Source of the DNA: Candidatus Cloacimonetes bacterium HGW-Cloacimonetes-3
GTDB taxonomy: Bacteria; Cloacimonadota; Cloacimonadia; Cloacimonadales; Cloacimonadaceae
NCBI GenBank assembly: GCA_002840645.1
Contig: PHBO01000002.1
Coordinates: 1-64,000 of the forward strand
Length of the DNA stretch: 64,000 nucleotides
Reading direction: 5' to 3'
Numbering within the stretch: the first letter of the stretch is position 1; every line of letters starts with the position of its first letter. The notes under the pieces are model-generated. The model was not told where the DNA came from. It did no database searches and saw only the letters and a list, made by a program, of their open reading frames with translations. Below, one piece after another: positions 1-8,545 of this stretch. The translations under genes and the position numbers were made by a program.

Positions 1-261
1 CCACCCATCATTTGCGATGCCTTTAGAAACGACTATTATAATAACAACGACACTGTATACTTGAAAGGGTTACCACTCATCGCCATTTGCACCTTATTGG
101 CACTCTCTTCTCCCTCTCTCTTAGCACCAGAAAATGTTGGGTAATACAGCCGAGACCCTGCCGCAACCCTGCCGCAATGCGGCGGAATCGTGGCAGCATT
201 ATGGCAGGATCATGCAAGAATTTTTAGTGCTAAGAGAGGGGAAGAAGAGAGGGAGATTTTA

Positions 262-309
262 GGGGATAGGGAATGGGATAGGGTGGGAAGGATAGGGTGA
301 AGGATAGGG
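262..309 (+). other. G-quadruplex-forming tract (candidate)
   Basis: Seven runs of three or more G occur in 48 bases. The first four (262-265, 269-271, 275-277, 281-283) are separated by three-base loops ATA, AAT and ATA. This fits the classical intramolecular G-quadruplex pattern. It lies downstream of the leftward secreted-protein gene, on its template strand. Folding is inferred from pattern only. Confidence 0.5.
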
Positions 310-385
310 AAGCCGAAATACTGATCGGCTTAAGGCAAAAACAGAGATTGCATCCCCAATGTTGATCTGGTCTGAAACATAATAA

Positions 386-412
386 AGGGTGTCCGGCATT
401 GCAGGACACCCT
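386..412 (-). terminator. Probable terminator of the 862-aa secreted protein gene
   Basis: Inverted repeat AGGGTGTCC/GGACACCCT with a nine-base loop. Read leftward it is followed by a T-rich run (TTTATTATGTTT). It lies about 130 bases after the stop codon of the leftward gene. Confidence 0.5.
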
Positions 413-541
413 ATATCTATGGGCTGATACAGTTCCCATAATTAGTCTGCATCGTAATTGCACACACCTCGTGTGCAGACAGCCGAGGGCGACTGTCAAT
501 ACGAGAATGCACCTTTATCTATCTGGGAATTGTTTCATTGC

Positions 542-3130
542 TTACTTTACAATTACCATCTTCTTGGTATTACTGACGGAAGGGGTGCTAAGTTTGTAGA
601 AGTATATTCCGCTGCCACAAACATTGCCCTTGCTATCATTACCATTCCATACAAGCGGGTTTAGCCCTTCTTTCACACTGAAGGTTTTCACTAACTGACC
701 GGTGATGTTATAGATGTTCACAAATCCGCTTTCGCCGTCTTTCACCGTAACATTAATGGTGGTGGTGTTACGCTGTTTGAAGGGATTGGGATAAGCGTTG
801 CTCATGTTGGACACAAGAATTGGCACATTGCCATCTGTGGGAGCAGTGAGGCTAACTGTCATAGGACCGAAGTATTCCATCTGCGAATCCAGAGAAACAC
901 TTACCAACCAGTAGTAATAGGTCTCACCGGAATAGAGGTCGGCATCATTATAGCGGTAGTTTATCTGCGAGCCGTTGTGCGTACCCTCGTTTATAATGCT
1001 GCTGTTTACCCTTATAGCATTGGACAGATCACCATCAAAACTACGCAGGATATCATAACCAAGATGGTTGGTTTCAGATTCCACCGTCCATCTTAAGATT
1101 ACAGAGTTATAGTCTGCCGCAGGAACTGCACTAAAGGCAGATAGGGTAACAGGCAAAGTGGGGTTGGTATCACCCAGAACGATAGGCACATCGCCTTTGG
1201 CATCGAAATCCACATTGCTAAAGGTTATGGAAGTTCCGGCATTGGCAACGGCGTTCCACAATCCAGCCTGGCGGTATGCGCCCCAGGGAGCATCAGTTTC
1301 GATAACGATATCCACTATCCCGCTACCGGTAAGATTGGCATGATACAAGGGGCTAAAGCCTGCACTGGGAAGAGGAGGCAGGGTTTGATCTGCCGCATAG
1401 TTTAAGGGAACGGTAGGATTGATAGTTATGAACACTCCACCGCCTATATCTACAGGCGTGGAAGCTGCGGCGGGGAAATCGTTGCGGCGGGCAAAGATGA
1501 TATGTACTTCTTCTAAATCCTTGCTGCCATTCTTTCCTCCCATACTGGGGTCAAACATATCAAAATAAACTGAAGATTCATTCCACCAGGGATATGCCGA
1601 AATTACGAACCAATCATTGGGAAGAATCCTGCAGGCAACCCAATCGGGGATATAGCCTAAATCCGGATATATAATAATCTTTTGAAATGAATAGCTGGCG
1701 TTGCTAAGCTGAATAACTAAGCCAACATCATCCAGGGTAGTTTCGAAATCCGGGTTCCAGGTGATGCTTGTATGTGGATCGCCCGAGATATATTCGATTA
1801 AAAAAGAGGGATTGATAAGCCCATAAGTTCCGGCTGATAAATCTGTTACGCTGGTGCTGTATGTGCTATTGGTCGTGAAGTTCCAAAGGGGTATCCCTAC
1901 AGCATCACCACCTGAATTGTAGGGGGTAACATGCCAATAGTACTTTGTTCCCCACAGAAGAGGGCTTGTTGGTGTGTAAGTGGTAAGCAATCCCAGATTA
2001 AGATTGTTCACAACATTTGTGCCAGAGAAGTCTGTTCCCAGGCTGATTCTGTATCCCGTGGGGACAAAACCGGTGGTGGGGGCAGACCAGGAAAGCGCAC
2101 TACTTAGTGCAGTATCCCAATCGTTGTTTGCCGGTGAAGGGCTGGTTGCAGGATTCAAGGTAGGCAGCGTTTGGTTTGCCTGCACCTCAAAGTTATCCAT
2201 TATATCGGTGTATGCTGTGCTGCTGAAATATGGATAGATGGTGCCGGCACCTGCCAAAGCAGAGTTAGATAGGGATGTGCGCTGATAGGAACCTCTTAAC
2301 AATCCGGTTACGCCGGCAGCATCGGAATACCAAACCTGGCAATTGGTAGTAAACAGATTGGAGCCCTGATTTGTGATTGTGAAAACTGCTTTAAACCAGG
2401 TACCTGCTTCAGGTCCCTCACCCCAACCGGTGGAATAGTTAGTTGTGTTATTAACGAAACCTGCTCCACTGTCATGGAAATACATTGCTAACGAAGATGA
2501 TGTAGTAATCGTGGAGCCACTAATTTGATTTGCGTTTGCCGTAGCAAATCCCATGATTGTAAGCCCGGAAGTTGTGGCAGTTTTGTAATATGCACTAACC
2601 GTAACCGATTGTCCCGAAGCAGGGACGGTAATTCCGGCTTTGCGGGTCCATACATCGTTGGTAAAGGTAGGCATGTTTACACAGCCGCTGTTGCCAATCC
2701 CACCGCTACTTACATTGGTAAACACCGGTGTGGGGTCGGGATTGAACAAATTGTTCAAATCGGTTGTGACGTTAAAATTGGTCAGCGGGCTTGCCGGTGC
2801 AGTGCCTACGAAGTCCTTGTAAACCCCTTCATTTACCGGTATCGAATAACTTGTAGGGGAAAAGGTGTATCCTATTTTCACCGCTGTAAGGGACTGTCCT
2901 GCATAATTACTGTTGGAAAAGAAATAATAGCCGTTTGCATCCGTTGTCCCTTTCAATACACTGTTTACATGCATTCCCACACCCTGTATGGGGACACTTG
3001 CAGCGGTTTTAACGTAACCGGAAATGGTCCAGGTCGGTCGCCCGGGACCTTCTTTTCCCTGTGCAAAGCAGAGCGCGACGCTAACCACAAGTAGCGTGAT
3101 AATAATGCTTAGTCTGATAAATTTGAACAT
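542..3130 (-). CDS. Large secreted protein with carboxypeptidase-regulatory and fibronectin-like domains and C-terminal sorting domain
   Basis: 862 aa. A Sec signal peptide (residues 1 to about 24, ending CFAQ) is followed by a carboxypeptidase-regulatory-like beta domain (TISGYVKTA to about residue 110), a long low-identity beta-rich region that includes a fibronectin-III-like stretch (around residues 330-420, TGYRISLGTD and YYWHVTPYN), and a C-terminal FlgD-like domain (YPNPF, then WNGNDSKGN, SGIYFYKL and KKMVIVK). That ending is the type A T9SS-style sorting signal of Bacteroidota-like phyla, so export to the cell surface or medium is inferred. The ATG follows an excellent ribosome site (GGAGG, four-base spacer). 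No enzymatic motif is visible. Its last 80 residues closely resemble those of the 624-aa protein at 38952-40826. Confidence 0.85.
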   Translation of the reverse strand: MFKFIRLSIIITLLVVSVALCFAQGKEGPGRPTWTISGYVKTAASVPIQGVGMHVNSVLKGTTDANGYYFFSNSNYAGQSLTAVKIGYTFSPTSYSIPVNEGVYKDFVGTAPASPLTNFNVTTDLNNLFNPDPTPVFTNVSSGGIGNSGCVNMPTFTNDVWTRKAGITVPASGQSVTVSAYYKTATTSGLTIMGFATANANQISGSTITTSSSLAMYFHDSGAGFVNNTTNYSTGWGEGPEAGTWFKAVFTITNQGSNLFTTNCQVWYSDAAGVTGLLRGSYQRTSLSNSALAGAGTIYPYFSSTAYTDIMDNFEVQANQTLPTLNPATSPSPANNDWDTALSSALSWSAPTTGFVPTGYRISLGTDFSGTNVVNNLNLGLLTTYTPTSPLLWGTKYYWHVTPYNSGGDAVGIPLWNFTTNSTYSTSVTDLSAGTYGLINPSFLIEYISGDPHTSITWNPDFETTLDDVGLVIQLSNASYSFQKIIIYPDLGYIPDWVACRILPNDWFVISAYPWWNESSVYFDMFDPSMGGKNGSKDLEEVHIIFARRNDFPAAASTPVDIGGGVFITINPTVPLNYAADQTLPPLPSAGFSPLYHANLTGSGIVDIVIETDAPWGAYRQAGLWNAVANAGTSITFSNVDFDAKGDVPIVLGDTNPTLPVTLSAFSAVPAADYNSVILRWTVESETNHLGYDILRSFDGDLSNAIRVNSSIINEGTHNGSQINYRYNDADLYSGETYYYWLVSVSLDSQMEYFGPMTVSLTAPTDGNVPILVSNMSNAYPNPFKQRNTTTINVTVKDGESGFVNIYNITGQLVKTFSVKEGLNPLVWNGNDSKGNVCGSGIYFYKLSTPSVSNTKKMVIVK

Positions 3131-3283
3131 TTTTCCTCCATGTTCATTTGTTGTTTTGCTTTATATCCGATACTAAGTAGCGGATTCCAATATCTAAACC
3201 ATTTATGTAGATTTGTTTGCTTTGTCCTTGTAAGCAAGGTGAGCCGCTTTGCTGCCCGGATTGCCATCTGTGCTTTTCACTAT

Positions 3284-3598
3284 TCAAAACGCATTACTCT
3301 TGCAGGATGTAAAAGTGCAGATTTCGTTTAAGATAGTATCTTTGTTAAACATATAACCGGGCTTTTCCTTAAGGTGACCCAGCATCTGCTTCTGCAAAGC
3401 ACGAATCTCCCTCATGCGTTGTTCTCTGTCATTAGCAGAATAGGGCCGTACAACATTAAGAAACTCTTCATTGGCAAAAGTGAGGGTTATGCACAATTTT
3501 CCTCCGCTGCTCTGCGGCATGTCTAAAATTTCACTTACCGCTGTAATTGGATTGAGTGCATGGGATACTTCAATAAGCTGAGCAGAATCCTTTGCCAT
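3284..3598 (-). CDS. Small protein of unknown function (104 aa)
   Basis: I do not recognise the family. The ATG at 3598 (MAKDSAQLIEV) is preferred because AGAGGTGG lies just upstream. A longer start at 3619 would place that ribosome site inside the coding region. The protein is soluble and mixed alpha/beta, with a basic central helix (NDREQRMREIRALQKQMLGHL) and two cysteines near the end (CTFTSC), and has no signal peptide. It lies downstream of the sigma-54 activator on the same strand, separated by 287 bases that hold two alternative hairpins. The regular composition and strong ribosome site make it a credible gene. Confidence 0.6.
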   Translation of the reverse strand: MAKDSAQLIEVSHALNPITAVSEILDMPQSSGGKLCITLTFANEEFLNVVRPYSANDREQRMREIRALQKQMLGHLKEKPGYMFNKDTILNEICTFTSCKSNAF

Positions 3599-3745
3599 CT
3601 TCTCACCACCTCTTTTCATTTTTGATAATGGATAGTAAACGCATTAACTGCGCCAAAGGAGCAGGAATAAATCAGAGGCATACAAATTGCTACATAATAA
3701 GCACTTATGGGGATTGGTGGTTTTGCTGAAGGAAGAATTTGGGTG

Positions 3746-3798
3746 GTCACAATGAGCAGCCCTGTTCATTGTGACTATTCAAAATGAACAGGGCTGCT
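3746..3798. other. Two overlapping, mutually exclusive hairpins
   Basis: Hairpin A pairs GTCACAATGA (3746-3755) with TCATTGTGAC (3766-3775). Hairpin B pairs AGCAGCCCTGTTCATT (3755-3770) with its perfect complement at 3783-3798. The two share 3755 and 3766-3770, so only one can form at a time. They lie between the sigma-54 activator and the small gene downstream. No clear T-run follows, so this is not a standard terminator. Confidence 0.7.
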
Positions 3799-3885
3799 AT
3801 CAGAGGGAAGGAAAATCAGCAGGTTTATGCTCTAAAGGCTCTCCCGGTAACTAAAGTACAGCCTTCAGTTTGGCAAATCTGCATA

Positions 3886-6012
3886 TCAATTAGGTATTTG
3901 ATTAATGGCTTTTAGCTTACGTTTAAAAGTGGAGTATGATATCCCCAAAACCTTTGCAGCTTTGGTGTGGTTTCCCTCAGCCGCCTGCAAGGCATCTAGT
4001 ATCATCTGTTTTCCCATTTCTTCCATCGTGGGGGTGGAAGAGCTATGTTTCGTGGGCACAGAATCAATCACCGGAGCTAAACAGACAGTGAAATCATCTT
4101 TGGTTAGTACATTTCCCTTAAGCAAGATCATAGCTTTTTCTATCATGTTTTTAAACTCGCGTACATTCCCGGGGAAATCGTAACTATAGAGGTAGTTAAG
4201 TAGTGAATTGTCATACCGGGGCACGTTTTTTTTCATAATCCGGGCAAATTCCTGCAGGTAATGCTCCAGAATAGGTTCAATATCCTCTTTACGATCACGC
4301 AGGGGTGGGATATGTATCTCCAGAGTATTGATTCTATACAGCAAATCAGCCCGGAAACCACTGTTTTGGATAAGTTCCGAGATATCCTTGTTAGTGGCAG
4401 AAATCAGCCGGAAATCTACCTTGATGGCTTTGTTAGAGCCTAAGCGCTTAACTTGTCTTGTTTCCAGAACCCTCAGGAATTTTGCCTGTAATAATTGGGG
4501 AGTATCGGCGATTTCATCCAGAAACAAAGTGCCGTTGTTTGCCTCTTCCAGAAAGCCCGCTTTATCGTGCATGGCACCTGTAAATGCGCCTTTCGTGTGC
4601 CCGAAGAATTCGCTTTCTGCAAGGGATTCCGGAATAGAACTGCAGTTTACATCCACGAACAAACCTCTTCTTTCAGGTCCGGCAAAGTGAATTAGCCGGG
4701 CTATAATCTCTTTCCCCACGCCGCTTTCTCCGGTTATCAGGACGTTTGTATTGCTGTGCAGAGCTGCTGTCATAGCCAGTTCGTGCACTTGCCTAATGCT
4801 CTGGCTAACGCCTACAAAGCTCATTTTTATCGCTTTTTTCAGGGCTTCAGTTACTAACGAATTCTGCTTTTGCACCTCTGCCAGGCGGACAGATGTTTCA
4901 TCGTACTTTTTCTGGAGGGATGACAGCTTTTCTACCAGTTCTTCATTGAACATCGCATCTTTTAGTTCCGTAACTTTGCGCTGATAATTTAGTGCTGTTT
5001 CGAATTCATGCTTAGCAGTGTACACATCACACAGCGCACCATAGCAGTGTAGCATGTCCAGCCTGGCATTGTCCTTTGTAGAAAGCTCTAAACTGAGCAG
5101 GAGTTTTTCTAATGCCAGATCAAACAAACCTTGTTTGTAATAGACAGTGCCGATATGTTTGTGTATCTTGGGGGTGTATTTCACAATTTGATTATCTTCT
5201 GCCAATTGCAGAGCTTCGTGATACTGTTCCAGGGCCGGGATAAAATCTCCCGCGTTTTCATAACACCCGCCAATATTGTTTATTAGGGCTATCTTAAAGA
5301 TAACTGAATCATTTGCGCCCAAATATTCTCGTGCCTCCAGGTATAGGGACAGGGTTTTCTCCGGATCGCATTCACTGTAGGAAACCCCCAGATTAATCAA
5401 AGCCTGCATTATTCCCGGGGAATCCCCAAGCTTTTTTCTTATCTTCAGGTTGCGATGCAGATAATCCTGTGCCTTTTCAAACTGGCTTAACTGACTATAG
5501 ATGATACCGGTAACTTCCAGAGCACTACAATAGCTGTGTCTCGCACGCAGGTTTTCTTCCTTGTCCAGCTCCTTGGTGTGCTTTTCATAGATTTCCAGGG
5601 CGTTTGTTAACAGAGTCAGCCCCTTTTCGAATTGCCCCAGTTCGCGATAGATACGGCCAATATTGATATATACTTCTGCCAAACCAAATTCATTACCTGT
5701 CTCTTTGTAGATATCCAAGGCTATATTGTAGTTAGCTTCCGCATTTTGATAATCTGACTGCCTGATATAGCAAGTGCCAATAAACACATATTTGCTGGCA
5801 AGTTCATTTTCCTGGCCAGCAGCTTGGAAAAAGGCAAGCACTTCCTTGCAATACAAGGCGCATTTATCGAAGCCATTTTGAGCTTGGTGAAATAGAATTA
5901 GATCATCCAGAGCTTTTTTTATGGATGCCGGTTGCAAAGTAGATTTAGCAGCGGCTAAAGAAGCTTCAAGCTCTAAGCATTGCTTATTCACATTTTTCTC
6001 TTCTTTGGTCAC
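3886..6012 (-). CDS. TPR-sensor sigma-54-dependent transcriptional activator
   Basis: 708 aa. The N-terminal ~380 residues are tetratricopeptide repeats (for example YNIALDIYKETGNEFGLAEVYINIGRIYRELGQFEKGLT split over several units), followed by a short coiled region and a sigma-54 interaction AAA+ domain with Walker A GESGVGKE (about 424-431), the sigma-54 contact loop GAFTGA (about 473-478) and Walker B GTLFLDEI. The end is a Fis-type helix-turn-helix (NHTKAAKVLGISYSTFKRKLK). There is no receiver domain, so the signal is probably a protein or peptide bound by the TPRs. The start is GTG at 6012, preceded by AGGATGAGA. Known members of the family remodel RNA polymerase-sigma-54 at -24/-12 promoters, and such sites are visible elsewhere in this window. 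Whether this protein acts on them is inference. Confidence 0.92.
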   Translation of the reverse strand: MTKEEKNVNKQCLELEASLAAAKSTLQPASIKKALDDLILFHQAQNGFDKCALYCKEVLAFFQAAGQENELASKYVFIGTCYIRQSDYQNAEANYNIALDIYKETGNEFGLAEVYINIGRIYRELGQFEKGLTLLTNALEIYEKHTKELDKEENLRARHSYCSALEVTGIIYSQLSQFEKAQDYLHRNLKIRKKLGDSPGIMQALINLGVSYSECDPEKTLSLYLEAREYLGANDSVIFKIALINNIGGCYENAGDFIPALEQYHEALQLAEDNQIVKYTPKIHKHIGTVYYKQGLFDLALEKLLLSLELSTKDNARLDMLHCYGALCDVYTAKHEFETALNYQRKVTELKDAMFNEELVEKLSSLQKKYDETSVRLAEVQKQNSLVTEALKKAIKMSFVGVSQSIRQVHELAMTAALHSNTNVLITGESGVGKEIIARLIHFAGPERRGLFVDVNCSSIPESLAESEFFGHTKGAFTGAMHDKAGFLEEANNGTLFLDEIADTPQLLQAKFLRVLETRQVKRLGSNKAIKVDFRLISATNKDISELIQNSGFRADLLYRINTLEIHIPPLRDRKEDIEPILEHYLQEFARIMKKNVPRYDNSLLNYLYSYDFPGNVREFKNMIEKAMILLKGNVLTKDDFTVCLAPVIDSVPTKHSSSTPTMEEMGKQMILDALQAAEGNHTKAAKVLGISYSTFKRKLKAINQIPN

Positions 6013-6067
6013 AATCTCATCCTAACAGGTTATTTATCAGGGCAAGAAGTTTCGGAGCTGGCAAATC

Positions 6068-6073
6068 TGTCAA
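6068..6073 (-). promoter_or_regulatory. TTGACA -35-like box before the sigma-54 activator
   Basis: Leftward TTGACA lies 55 bases before the GTG start. A clear TATAAT-like -10 box is not present at 17 bases. The box is embedded in an inverted repeat (AAATCTGT at 6063-6070 and ACAGATTT at 6093-6100), which could be an operator. Confidence 0.35.
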
Positions 6074-6121
6074 TGATTATTGTCTTTCGACCAACAGATT
6101 TGTAATTGTGTTCAAGATGCT

Positions 6122-7204
6122 CTACTTCTGCAGAATTACTTTTCGTGTAGCTTGGCTGTTTCCACTACGCACTTTGATGAAATAAATGCCGTTCACACAG
6201 TACCTGCCATAATTATCTCTTCCATCCCACGCAATGGATGTAGCGGATTCTGCTGTCAACTTGCGTATCTTTCTGCCTTTGATATCAAACACGGTAGCTG
6301 TCAGTGTCCCAGGTACCTTGGCAGCAAAATTTAGAGATGTGCAGTTTGCAAAAGGATTTGGGAAAGCCTGAGAGAGCTTCAAAGCTGCCGAGTTATTTAG
6401 CTCGTCATCTATGCTGACGGAATCCATACTGAAGTTCAATGTGTATGTGTTAGCTGCTGTGATTTCTACATTAGTAACTTCTTGGGTGATGTATCCATCC
6501 ACAATGCAGGACACATTCCAAAGCCCCGGTATCAGGCTTAGGCTATAGCTGCCGTTTTCAGCACTGAAAACACTGGAGCTGCCTGCCATAATCACTGCGC
6601 CGGAGATAGGCGTTCCACCCATGGAGGTAACTGTCCCTGTTAGCGTGCCATTTACAATCACAGGTGTCCATGTTAAGCTCATATTCGTGAAGTAAGATTC
6701 ATTGGGAATGGTGAGGTTCACCGGAGCACTGCCCTTAGTGAAGGTAACCTGCTTGAATTTACCCATGTTACCACTACTGGCATTGTGTTCTGTGAATTCG
6801 ATATTAACTTTATAATCTCCATCGGGAGCATCAATGCCCTGGTAGTTCTTCCCATTCCATGTAATATTATGAAGTTGATGGTTTGGCAGTGAAGCTGAGG
6901 TAATCGCTCCGGTGGTGTTCTGTCCAGAACTGGCGATCCAACGGATAAGAGTGTACTGGTAACCACTTGCCCATTTCTTTATAGTTTTCACAAACTGATT
7001 CTGGGAATTAGTGATCCAGATTGCACCGGCATTATCCGGAGCATAGTTTCCATTATACGTTACAGTGCGAACACTATAAGCCATCGAGCCATCTGTGAGG
7101 TCTCGAAATATACCTCCGATAAAGGATTCATCACCATTTAGCAGGTCTCCGAAACACAAGCTTAGGGCAATTAGTAAGGTTAGGTAAACAAGTAATTTCT
7201 TCAT
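6122..7204 (-). CDS. Secreted DUF2271 protein with C-terminal sorting domain
   Basis: 360 aa from the ATG at 7204, which has GGAG seven bases upstream; an in-frame ATG seven codons earlier lacks one. After a signal peptide (MKKLLVYLTLLIALSLCFG), residues ~40-175 match the DUF2271 pattern (APDNAGAIWITNSQNQFVKT, then LIRW and PDGDYKVNIEFTEH), a family of periplasmic proteins of unknown role. Next comes a carboxypeptidase-regulatory-like domain (LTGTVTSMGGTPISGAVIM, ~200-270) and a FlgD-like sorting domain (FPNPF, then WDGRDNYGRYCVNGIYFIKV and TRKVILQK). A possible -24/-12 promoter lies at 7261-7275. Function is unknown; extracellular location is inferred. Confidence 0.85.
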   Translation of the reverse strand: MKKLLVYLTLLIALSLCFGDLLNGDESFIGGIFRDLTDGSMAYSVRTVTYNGNYAPDNAGAIWITNSQNQFVKTIKKWASGYQYTLIRWIASSGQNTTGAITSASLPNHQLHNITWNGKNYQGIDAPDGDYKVNIEFTEHNASSGNMGKFKQVTFTKGSAPVNLTIPNESYFTNMSLTWTPVIVNGTLTGTVTSMGGTPISGAVIMAGSSSVFSAENGSYSLSLIPGLWNVSCIVDGYITQEVTNVEITAANTYTLNFSMDSVSIDDELNNSAALKLSQAFPNPFANCTSLNFAAKVPGTLTATVFDIKGRKIRKLTAESATSIAWDGRDNYGRYCVNGIYFIKVRSGNSQATRKVILQK

Positions 7205-7260
7205 TAAATAACTCCATTTCAACACGTAGTACTTGATACTATAAGTGCACCACTTCTATT

Positions 7261-7275
7261 GCAATTAGCATTCCA
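7261..7275 (-). promoter_or_regulatory. Possible sigma-54 promoter of the DUF2271 protein gene
   Basis: Read leftward: TGGAATGCTAATTGC, with GG and GC exactly ten bases apart and a good -12 (TTGCAA). The -24 box deviates from TGGCAC at two positions. It would give a leader of about 45 bases. Confidence 0.4.
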
Positions 7276-7426
7276 TACGTGTACTTTGTATGTTAACCGG
7301 GAAAAGCAGAAGAATGTGGGCAACAAGTAAGCACATCCATACAAATGCGTATCGTGGCTTTATGTATCGATAAAACGGATGCGCTGGATTGGTTTTACGT
7401 TAGATTGTAATGTAGTGAGGTTAGAA

Positions 7427-8047
7427 ATGAAGAAAACAATACTTATCTTAGCAATAACAGCAATGCTGATTACCGGCACATCTCTGATGGCAACCACCAG
7501 CCGTGGGTTGGGATTGCATTTTGGCACAGTATCTGCAAACGGATTCAGCTACCGGCAATTTACCGGGAAGAATGGATTTCAGGCTACCTTGGGTGCTATT
7601 TCCTTGGGTAATAACGATGATTATTTCTACACTCCCCAATACGGTAACTATGGGGGAGCCAGTATGATTACCCTAACTGAGGAAGGGCGCAGAACAAACG
7701 TTAATTTGGGGCTAAATTATCTTCATACTTTGGCGGATAATCCCAGTGGACGTTTTTATGTACTGGGAGGTGCTTCGTACTTGCTTTCCCGAATAAAACA
7801 ATTCGAGCAAGATTATGGATTCCAATCCAACAACGGATATGAGGATATTTATGTTCTGCTTACTAATCACCCCGTCCGCAACAAATGGGAGACTAAGAAC
7901 AATTATTACATCGGCGCAGGCATTGGTTTCGAGCTGAACCTTGGCCGCAACTTCCATTGGGCGATTGAATTGCCGATTACTTTGAATCAGGATGGGGATA
8001 TCATGATGTACATCCCGCAAACGGGGTTGTACTATTATTTTGATTAA
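7427..8047 (+). CDS. Small outer-membrane beta-barrel-like protein
   Basis: 206 aa from the ATG at 7427, preceded by TGAGG. A signal peptide (KKTILILAITAMLITGTSLMA) is followed by alternating hydrophobic/polar strands with many aromatic girdle residues, ending in the aromatic-rich TGLYYYFD. This is the pattern of a small outer-membrane barrel (OmpX/OmpW-like size). No specific family is recognised. It is divergent from the DUF2271 gene and ends at a bidirectional terminator shared with the convergent yjbQ-like gene. Confidence 0.65.
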   Translation: MKKTILILAITAMLITGTSLMATTSRGLGLHFGTVSANGFSYRQFTGKNGFQATLGAISLGNNDDYFYTPQYGNYGGASMITLTEEGRRTNVNLGLNYLHTLADNPSGRFYVLGGASYLLSRIKQFEQDYGFQSNNGYEDIYVLLTNHPVRNKWETKNNYYIGAGIGFELNLGRNFHWAIELPITLNQDGDIMMYIPQTGLYYYFD

Positions 8048-8084
8048 AGTCTGCGTGTAAAGAAGCAGAGTAATTGGTAAACAA

Positions 8085-8114
8085 AAAGAACGGCTTTCTG
8101 AGAAGCCGTTCTTT
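8085..8114. terminator. Bidirectional rho-independent terminator
   Basis: Twelve-base perfect stem AAAGAACGGCTT/AAGCCGTTCTTT with a six-base loop, A-rich on the left and T-rich on the right, between convergent genes. Confidence 0.85.
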
Positions 8115-8128
8115 GTTTATGAGGGTAA

Positions 8129-8545
8129 TTATTCGCCTATAATCTTCACCAGCACACGCTTATCGCGCATACCATCGAATTCACCATAGAATATCTGTTC
8201 CCATTGCCCGAAATCCAGCTCACCATCAGTGATTGCTATCACCACTTCCCTGCCCATAACCTGGCGTTTGAGGTGTGCATCTGCATTGTCCTCATAACCA
8301 TTATGGCGGTATTGTGAATGGGGCTTCTCGGGAGCAAGCCGTTCCAGCCAGTGCTCGAAATCCGCATGTAAGCCACGCTCATCGTCGTTGATGAACACCG
8401 AAGCTGTTATATGCATGGCATTCACCAAGCACAAGCCTTCTTTCACACCACTTTCACGAAGAGCAGACCGCACTTCGGGAGTTATGTTTAAGAAATCCCG
8501 TCTTTTTTGTGTGTTGTAATGTAGCTCTTTACGGTAACTCTTCAT
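8129..8545 (-). CDS. YjbQ/UPF0047 family protein
   Basis: 138 aa, full length for the YjbQ (UPF0047) family, whose members are small trimeric beta-proteins with reported thiamin-phosphate synthase activity; the physiological role is unsettled. Family marks are visible: [18 protein letters not shown], the conserved histidines ([13 protein letters not shown]) and [18 protein letters not shown]. The ATG at 8545 overlaps the stop of the upstream phosphatase gene as ATGA, implying translational coupling. An in-frame TTG two codons earlier is less likely. Confidence 0.88.
   Translation of the reverse strand: MKSYRKELHYNTQKRRDFLNITPEVRSALRESGVKEGLCLVNAMHITASVFINDDERGLHADFEHWLERLAPEKPHSQYRHNGYEDNADAHLKRQVMGREVVIAITDGELDFGQWEQIFYGEFDGMRDKRVLVKIIGE

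Larger units (their letters stand above)
1..541. other. Non-coding left flank with inverted repeat and G-rich tract
   Basis: No convincing gene is seen here. A frame open from the left edge to a stop at 142-144 has no visible start and resembles nothing I know. The stretch holds a pyrimidine/purine imperfect inverted repeat (about 105-141 against 214-254), a GC-rich core between the arms, a G-rich tract at 262-309, a hairpin at 386-412 that probably ends the leftward gene, and two small hairpins at 457-501 (GCACAC/GTGTGC and GACAG/CTGTC). Confidence 0.6.

Noticed and set aside
1-144. Frame open from the left edge, ending at 142-144
   Set aside because: No start, no recognised protein, low-complexity hydrophobic end, and one arm of the inverted repeat lies inside it. 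It could be the tail of a gene to the left but cannot be supported.
7320-7336. GGGCAA-N5-AAGC upstream of the 206-aa barrel gene
   Set aside because: Spacing is right but the -12 box lacks TTGC; too weak to claim.
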